From assembly GCA_963082875.1 (NCBI GenBank), contig OY720102.1, forward strand, positions 9,584,990 to 9,648,989: a stretch of DNA of 64,000 bases, in the 5' to 3' direction. Source of the stretch: Corella eumyota. Its lineage: Eukaryota; Chordata; Ascidiacea; Phlebobranchia; Corellidae. The notes beneath the pieces are model-generated. The model made no database searches. It saw nothing but the letters and a program-made list of their open reading frames with translations, and had not been told where the DNA came from. The position numbers and the translations under genes were made by a program. Shown one piece after another: positions 57,101 through 64,000 of this stretch. Every line of letters begins with the position of its first letter. The first letter of the stretch is position 1.

Positions 57101-57820
57101 GCATTTTATTTACCCTAAACAAATAAAAATGATAACAATTTTTACCACTAAAATTTTTTTACTTGGCTTTAAGGTAAAAATACACGTTTTTAATATGGTA
57201 AAACAAAACTGCAAGAATGTTTTACTTACTGATATCTTAAAGATTTTTTTTATCATGTATGAATAACAATTTTTTATGTTTTTCACACCCATAAGTATCT
57301 TATAGTGTTTAAGATATTCCGAAGTAACTAAAAACAAAAACTCTACCATAATTAAAGACAATTTATCCAATTTAAAAATGTATCTTTCATAAGGCCTTTT
57401 TTATGTTTCGACTGCCTTATGCTTTTTGGTACTCTTGCTTAATTCATAAAATTGCCTTATTTAGCTGACCAAATTTCATACTACCTCATTTGGATGCCAG
57501 TTTATGCATGTAAAAGGGCGCTTTTTCTATATTATTTAGTGTTCAGTAGGAATATAGAGTACATAATTAAATGAATTAGTCAGTGTTAGTTTGACATAGT
57601 ACCAGCGGTAGCCTGTGGTAACGTACATGAAAGAAATCACTTTTTTCTTTTTCTTCTTTTTATCACTTTTTCTTCTTTTTGGAGAAGAAATCACAACTAT
57701 GGCCAATAAGATCTTCTTTCAAGTTTTTTCAACATATTTTTGAAATTCTTTTGTCCGAGTACTAAACAAATGATCGTAGGTTTAAAAAAAAGTCTTTTGA
57801 GAAACTGGATATAAGTAAAT
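54136..57820. other. AT-rich interval with one candidate short ORF
   Basis: Beyond the BEL LTR I see no element end, RNA gene or family-level match until the Harbinger relic at 57.8 kb. At 54499-54525 there is a lone A-box-like GTTGTGGCTTAGTGGTA with no B box. An open start at 55037 is listed separately. Confidence 0.45.
55037..55156 (+). CDS. Possible first exon or short ORF, unknown
   Basis: ATG at 55037 opens MAKKSQPKIPETGKKFLLPN and continues to a TGA after SDGGSRK (39 residues). Past the TGA the same frame reads KRPLRYIESKG to a donor-like AAAG|GTAGTT at about 55190. A basic N-terminus followed by an acidic Ser/Thr stretch looks protein-like rather than random. It could be a first exon with a disabling TGA, or a true short ORF. 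No family recognised. Confidence 0.25.
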
Positions 57821-57829
57821 GAATAGCGC

Positions 57830-58174
57830 TTTTTAAAACTGTAAGATCGTCCATACTGGCATCCAAATTTCGCCCATTTCGTAGACCTATCGCAATTAAG
57901 CCCAGCAGTGCAGATGATGTTATAAAAGCCTGCACAGTTTTGCACAACATGCTACGTTTTGAGACTGCGTATTGCGACAAAAATATGGTGGACTATGAGG
58001 ATGCAAGCCGGATCGGATCTGGCATGATGGACAATGGCGGAATGAAGGGGCAATATTAGAGCCCCTTCGACATGTTGGAACTTTTAGTTCGAGAGGTGCA
58101 GGAGAAATAAGGGATAAGTTTGTCCAGTATTTTGTCAGCGATTCAGGAAAACTGCCTTGGCAAGACACTTTGTA
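57830..58174 (+). pseudogene. PIF/Harbinger transposase C-terminus, decayed
   Basis: From about 57828 the frame reads FKTVRSSILASKFRPFRRPI and then ADDVIKACTVLHNMLRFE, matching the C-terminal block 'FG.LA..FR.FRRPI......A..IVKA..VLHN.LR' of PIF-type transposases. A frame change near 58000 leads to WRNEGAILEPLRHVGTFSSR and FVQYFVSDSGKLPWQ, the family's usual end. The catalytic part upstream is missing or unrecognisable. It points toward the MADF/BESS gene relic on the opposite strand, 85 bp away end to end, as in two-gene Harbinger elements with convergent genes. Confidence 0.75.
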
Positions 58175-58259
58175 GTATAACACATTATTTTGCACATATT
58201 GTATTTTGAATAAAAAATGTATATATTGCCAAACATAAAAAACACAACAAAAATTATTA

Positions 58260-59330
58260 TTATTCATCATTTTTGAGTTCATAAATCAAATTAAATACTA
58301 TATTTTTAAATTTTTCTTTAGATTTGTCAGACAATTTAACAACTTCTGTGTAAATGTAGTCTAAAAACTTCGCAATATCGTCTTCCTCTCGCCCAGATTT
58401 TTTTACTGTAATAAATCTATTTTTTTTATTACTTTTTTATTGTTTCTTAGCTAGGTATAATTTTGTAACTGCCATGCCTGCATTAAAAATTATCATAAAC
58501 CTTAGATTAAATAAACACATATGTAAAATACACTAAGATTGTTTGTTACCTATTGGATTGGTAGCCACGTTAATCAGCTTTTCCAATTGGTCTTCCAGGT
58601 CCTGGTCAGACTTTTTTTTTTTGTTGTTGAGGTTTATCTAAAAATTGATAATTTAATAAATAATAAGGCCAATCAATATATGTACTATTTTAAATTATTG
58701 TATTTTTACTACATTACCTTGTATGTATTTTTTTGACGTGGAAGGCGTCCCCCCCACCATTTGGGACTCAATGCTAAATTCCACATCGGGTTCTTCTGCC
58801 AATGTGATTTATGGCAAGGACTCCGGCGTAAAATTTAAAGTAGTGCTGTAAAAAAATAAGGTTATGTAAACATTGTTTTTAAAATTATTTAAAACTTACC
58901 AATACATAATAAAATTTATAAAAAGGCAAATTATAAAATGGGTACCTCCTAGGTTTGATGTAAGGGTCTAAAAATGACATGGTGTCAAACAAGGACCATT
59001 TTTGATGGGAGCTTGCTGCTGCTCAAGATTTAAAACCCTCCGCGGTTTTCTTCTTCTCTCGTACATACTTATCTCGTAAACTCTTCCATGATTTTTTGCA
59101 TTCCTCAACTTAAAAGTTACAATATGTGTTAGTTTTAAAAAGTTTTCTTCTGACATAAATAAATCAAAATTATTCCCTGAACAATTAACCACCAAGGAAA
59201 TGGATTGCCAAGACTTTTCACAGGCATTCCTGTCTCTATAACTTTTTAACCTTTGGTTTTATAAGTTTTCATGTTTTTGAACCTCAAGTAACAAATTTTC
59301 ATCATTATAATAACTTGTAATTTTTCAAAT
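58260..59330 (-). pseudogene. MADF-BESS type DNA-binding protein, Harbinger partner
   Basis: A minus-strand gene of about five exons. The first (from about 59325) reads ENLLLEVQKHENL, a stop, then SYRDRNACEKSWQSIS. The second (59108-58946) reads CKKSWKSLRDKYVRE and SLFDTMSFLDPYIKPRR. Together these form a MADF (Myb/SANT-like) domain. Exon three is 58845-58718, exon four 58637-58550, and exon five starts at 58405 and ends at 58260. Exon five carries DDIAKFLDYIYTEVVKLSDK and FKNIVFNLIYEL, a BESS-like motif for protein contact. Donors and acceptors are canonical for the last four exons, except that an in-frame TAA in exon three, the stop in exon one and an A-run slip in exon four show it is dead. 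Confidence 0.7.
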
Positions 59331-59462
59331 AAACAGTAGTAATGTTTGTACATGCAAGCAGTTTAAATACCATGATTTTTTTTGTTTTATTGTTTTAATC
59401 AAGTTAAAAACCAACAGGACAGCTGACTAAAATTTGTCCTCTTGCCAAAACCCAAATAGTTG

Positions 59463-60197
59463 CAGGACAAGACAATTTTTTTTAAGGGACAGGACATTTT
59501 TTTTTAAACGACAGGACATTTTTTTTAAGGGACAGGACATTTTTTTTTAGAGGACAAGACAATTTTTTTAAGGGACAGGACATTTTTGTCAAAGGACAGG
59601 ACATTTTTTTTCAAGGGCAGGACATTTTTTTAGAGGACAGGACAATTTTTTTAAGGGACAGGACATTTTTTGTAAGAGACAGGACATTTTTTTCACCGGA
59701 CAGGACAATTTTTTCAAACGACAGGACATTTTTTTAAGGGACAGGACATTTTTTTTAAACGATAGGACATTTTTATTCAAAGGACAGGACATATTTTGTA
59801 AGGGACAGGACATTTTTTTTAAGAGACAGAACATTTTTTTTTAAAAACAGGACATTTTTTTAGAGGACAAGACAATTTTTTTAAGAGACAAGACATTTTT
59901 GTCAAAGGACAGGACATTTTTTTTAGAAGACAGGACAATTTTTTTAAAAGACAGGACATTTTTTTTTCAAGGACATGACATTTTTTTTAGAGGACAGGAC
60001 AATTTTTTTAAGGGACAGGACATTTTTTTTCAAGGGCAGGACATTTTTTTAGAGGACAGGACAATTTTTTCAAACGACAGGACATTTTTTTAAGGGACAG
60101 GACATTTTTTTTCAAAGGACAGGACATATTTTGTAAGGGACAGGACATTTTTTTAAGAGACAGGACATTTTTTTCACAGGCCAGGACAATTTTTTTG
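59463..60197. repeat. About 25-bp minisatellite, GGACAGGACATTTTTTT type
   Basis: Roughly 29 units of GGACAGGACA followed by a T run and a short AAG, AGA or CAA variant. Two alternate unit types, GGACA and GACAA before ATTTTT, are interleaved. Variation in T-run length keeps both strands open in places (82 codons on the minus strand, 65 on the plus). It separates the MADF gene relic from the KDZ-like relic. No coding role is likely. Confidence 0.95.
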
Positions 60198-60199
60198 AT

Positions 60200-60730
60200 G
60201 AATGAAACATATTTTGATTACTGTTACCCTTAAGTCAAACACGTAATCATAATAAAAAGACTATTTTAAATCTGTAACTTTTATTTACAATTTATTCCGT
60301 AAATTTTATTCATAATTTAAAAAAAATTGTTTTATACACAATTTCAAAATTATTTAAGTCTTCATTTTCTTTTGTTTTTTTTCATTATTCTAACAAATTG
60401 TTGTCTGCAGAAACAAAAACATTTCTTTTTTTTATTGTTGCACTAAATATTAGAAAAAAAAGGGTAATTTACATGCTGAGTTTTGGTAAGACAACTAACT
60501 AGTAATAGCGTTAAAATTACAAAATCAAATCAGTAAAAATTCACTGAGGATTGTAACAATAACACATTGCATTCAAATTTACCTGTCCAATTTAATAACA
60601 TATTTCCTATTTGTACTCTTAAATTCGAAGTATTAAACAAAATCCAATTTTTTTCATCTTTATGGTTGACATAATGATATGCAACCTAAAAATAAAGCAG
60701 TTTGTTATACAACAAAGCAAACGTCTCATA
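60200..60730. other. AT-rich spacer
   Basis: Between the minisatellite and the last exon of the KDZ-like relic. Nothing recognised. Confidence 0.4.
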
Positions 60731-60737
60731 ATTTATT

Positions 60738-63700
60738 TAACACACCATTAAAATTAAGGAACCACAACTGTGACCATCTTTCTGTATGGGATGGTCTTTA
60801 ATAATGGTAGTCCACTTTTTACTGGTTTCCTGACCGGGACCATATTTGTTCTCTGCCGAAAGAATCATAAAAAAATATGGTATTATTGGAAAAGGAGACA
60901 ATCTGTTAAACACAACTAGTGTAAACTTTAAGCATAGCAACTGCAAACAAAATAATTTTACCCACATTGTATATTCTACGCAACACTTTCAGAAAGCATC
61001 CAATGTGCATTCGTACATAAGGGCATTATTGTTGTAAACCCATCTTTAAATAATTTAGTTACCTGTATTTAATCAAGAAAGTATAGTATGTTAATCAGAG
61101 GGGGTCAATTTTACTTAATTATTTTTATGTATTTTTTGTACTCGCATGACAATTCCGTTTAGCAGTTATAAAATTACCCTTAACAAACCATTCTGAAGCA
61201 TACAGGGCTGACAAACACATCAATGTTGATTTTTCTGCCTAAAAATATATAGAATTATTAAGAAATTAGTCATTTACAGCAAGCTAGGAAATGCGCTATG
61301 CCAACTTGTTTTTTTCGATTTTGTGCTTTAACCACTTTTTTAAGTATGATTTAACACAATCAAAAAGCCACTAGCAGTTGTTACATTTTTTTAGCTGTAA
61401 ACTAAGTGGTGATTTAAAAACTAAAAAATAAACAAGATTTGCAACCATTTTATCAGTATTAGAGTATTAATTACTGACCTTTGCCACAAGTATTTCAATA
61501 AATGCATCAATTACCTACATAAAAACATTGATATATAACAGGGGTTGTGATAATTCATTGTGTTTTAAATTCCCTTAAATGTACAATTGGCAGCAAAAGA
61601 AAATAGATGAGCATAACATTTTATGTTACAAGGTTTTAATGTTGTTACTCAAATGACAATTTAAACATTGTACATACTTTATCACTTAACCATGTTACAC
61701 CCTTAAGTTCTAGTAACGAGCAAGTTCTTAATGAATGTGTCTTAAAAGCAACTTCAATTTTATTTCTTGTTCCAGCAGTTTGCCAAAGCTGTTCAATATC
61801 TAAAACAAGAGAAAACATTTCACCACATCTATTTTCCCCATGGTGGGCAACCTAATAAAATAATAATTTATTTTTAGTATAAAACTCAACTTAGTTTTCA
61901 AAAAATGTGTGGTTTAACTAATTTAGTATAAGTAAAAATCCCATTTGTTATTTAACAAATTGTGTATATATGTACTATTTGTTAACCTGGGAGGCTACAT
62001 CAGATATATATAATTGTGGCTGATGTTTCAAAGACAAAATTCCATCAATATGATCACGAGCACTCTCTTGTCTAAGCAAAGTCTTCATATAATAACAAAC
62101 ATTATGTGGACAGCGGAAATGTAAAATTCCACCTATTTTAAAATGTAACAATGTGTAAATTGCTTTATTGATTACTAAAAAGATTTTTTAAAACATTAGT
62201 GACAAGTGCTAACCCGCGCATCTTTTTAAAGTTTTGTAGGTTTTATTTAAAAATATTAAATAAAACCAACTCATTTAATCGATTGATTAGATCATCTTTA
62301 CTTCCTTTCGTATTAACACCTATTTTTTGACAAATATCCTGAAGGGATTCAGATGAGTTATCCTGAAGGGATTCAGATGAGAATTTAGATGGGTTTATAA
62401 AACAATTAAAGGAAATTTTTTGTTTAAATTATTTAGAAAATTAAATAAACTTTAACCTTGGGTAGGTTGTATAGTGAAAATCATGCTTACCATAAAATCC
62501 CCTTCCAATAATATCTTTTAAATATCTATTCCAAGTTTGTTCACAATCAATTTCTCCATTACATTTATCAATATCTAACTTAAAGCATTCAACTTCAATA
62601 ACACAAAAAAATATGGTTTTTAATTAACTAATTCCTATTAATAAACAAATTATTATAAACAACTGGTGATAGCATTTTCAGCAAAGTAAAATAATCTATA
62701 AAATAATAAGTCGTGTTTCAAAATTATGAAAATCGAACATTAATTAAGGAAATCCAACTTTTTAGCTTGTTAAAATCAATTATATATACATATATTGAAC
62801 ATCATAATTTTTGGTAATCACCTGGTCTTATAAATGTATTGGCCCAATTTCCATCGCCAATCAGTGTCTGAGGATTATTTCCGCATTTAATACAAGAAAA
62901 ACTGTAGGTAAAATCTTGCAACGCCGCAAAGTGCAATGTTGCATTTCGGATGTGATCATGTGGAATAGAAACCCCATCATCAAATAAGTTACGTAAGTTG
63001 CTTTGAATAGGAATATGAATCTGCACAAGAAATTTAGATTAACTACCAATAAATACAAAAGCAGTTGTCCTCTAAATATTGATTTGGCGATGCTAGTCAC
63101 AGATGGTACTAGTAGTTGAGGAGGAGATGTAATTAACTTTAGTTCAATAGGAATATTTATTGGAATTCTCTTTTTGTTTTGAAAATAATTCATCATCCTG
63201 TGATGGTATCGCGACATTTGTGCTAAATAAAAGCAATATTTGTTTTAGATTTTTAAAAATGAAAATTTTGGTTGTAAGAGATGGTACCCAATACTTTATA
63301 TAAAATCTTATTAAGATTATAATCTGGTTTTTGCTTTTGTTACCTTTCTTTAAATATCTAAACTTAGCCCTAGGTAGGTGACTATAATTCTTAAAATAAC
63401 TAAAGTAAAAATTATTTTTTATTTAAAATTACAAAACGTTTTTAGTAAACAAAATAAATAGTCTTATGATTAAATAAAACCTTGACACTTCACTTCCTGA
63501 TGTTAGTATGCTGCTTGGGTTAAATTGAAACATATACCACTTGGCAATATTTTCATGTATGCATATTTTTTTCTAATTTGAATTTGGACACAAGCAAGAC
63601 CAGAATCCAGTTTCAGTATCTAATGTTACTCTTACTCTCTGAAGTTTAGCAAAATACTGTCTGTGTTTTGTCAAAACAGAAACATATTTTAGTCTACTGC

Positions 63701-64000
63701 AATAGCCTAATAATTCAAAATCTCCTGAGATCACTAATGGTTTAGAAATGTTGCTGGCGAATTCTATATATTCCAAACAAGATTGTTCAGTTTTGTTTGT
63801 TATTAAATTAATTAATTTCATTTTTTTTAAATATGCAGGATCCATTTGATGCTCATTTGGTATATATGCATACTTTACTGCCTCTATGTGTAGGCATTCC
63901 AACCCAGGGATGCGATTTTCTATTGGCTTTACTACTAACTCACACTCTTCATTAGTACAATAGTACTCCTGACCTCGATTTTTTTGTACATGTATTGGTG
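60738..64000 (-). pseudogene. KDZ/HMGXB3-like transposase with SAP and Ulp1 domains, partial relic
   Basis: A multi-exon minus-strand gene running off the right edge. The first visible exon (64000-63481) has paired Cys/His clusters: EYYCTNEECELVV, PGLECLHIEAVKYAYIP, and FWSCLCPNSN followed after a TAG by CIHENIAKWYMFQ. Next come IPINIPIELKLITSPPQLLV (about 63150) and exon 63020-62822 with NLRNLFDDGVSIPHDHIRNA and FSCIKCGNNPQTLIGDGN. Further exons are 62494-62606, a SAP-like one near 62395-62275 (ICQKIGVNTKGSKDDLINRL), 62132-61987 (GGILHFRCPHNVCYYMKTLL, ESARDHIDGIL), 61851-61678, 61514-61479 and 61238-61178. The last two carry an Ulp1-like triad: NAHW, FFYDSFG and PIQKDGHSCG. An early TAG and frame changes near 63180 and 60860 make it a relic. 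Confidence 0.7.

Noticed and set aside
56991-57266. 91-codon plus-strand open frame with a Pro-rich start
   Set aside because: The first 40 residues look protein-like, but there is no family, splice or conservation evidence and the rest is AT-driven.
59589-60093. Cys/Lys/Ser- and Asp/Arg/Phe-rich repeat proteins
   Set aside because: Translation of a minisatellite on either strand; frames depend on T-run length.

Overview
The window is very AT-rich DNA from an animal nuclear genome. It has spliced, intron-bearing coding fragments, dispersed tRNA genes (one with a short intron) and a dense, mixed population of transposable elements. The element set (Polinton, BEL/Pao, Ty3/Gypsy-type LTRs, hAT, PIF/Harbinger with Myb/SANT and MADF partners, MULE-like and KDZ-like transposases with Ulp1-type protease domains) fits an invertebrate such as a cnidarian or tunicate. 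The sequence alone does not decide the species, and I see no unambiguous single-copy host gene.

Layout. 0-5 kb: AT-rich DNA with tandem repeats, a phase-consistent three-exon C2H2 zinc-finger gene on the minus strand, a duplicated Q-rich terminal exon and an array of small palindromes. 5-7 kb: Harbinger termini, a decayed Harbinger transposase and its Myb/SANT-like partner. 7-10.6 kb: remains of a two-gene repeat family (C2H2 zinc-finger protein plus a SAM-like companion). 10.6-14.1 kb: a Polinton fossil holding integrase, a small membrane protein, a capsid-associated protein and major capsid protein. 14.6-15.3 kb: tRNA-Leu(CAA) and a tRNA-Thr(UGU)-like gene. 16-25 kb: a diverged duplication, Gypsy-type LTR fragments, a MULE-like transposase relic with an Ulp1-like domain and a 31-bp minisatellite. 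25-32 kb: a second MULE-like N-terminal relic, a solo LTR, a 5' LTR-retrotransposon fragment and a Myb/SANT-like relic. 32.8-37.5 kb: a hAT transposon with both terminal repeats. 38.1 kb: tRNA-Arg(ACG). 38.9-54.1 kb: two neighbouring BEL/Pao elements on the minus strand, one young and apparently whole, one older and broken. 57.8-59.3 kb: a Harbinger transposase C-terminus facing a MADF/BESS gene relic. 59.5-60.2 kb: a minisatellite. 60.7-64 kb: a multi-exon KDZ/HMGXB3-like transposase relic with SAP and Ulp1-like domains, running off the window.

Most coding content belongs to elements, so the genes do not form a shared host pathway. They record successive insertions. The youngest clear event is the BEL/Pao element at 38.9-46.8 kb, whose LTRs differ by about seven substitutions and two small indels. 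All family assignments rest on motif recognition by eye, and no database search was possible.
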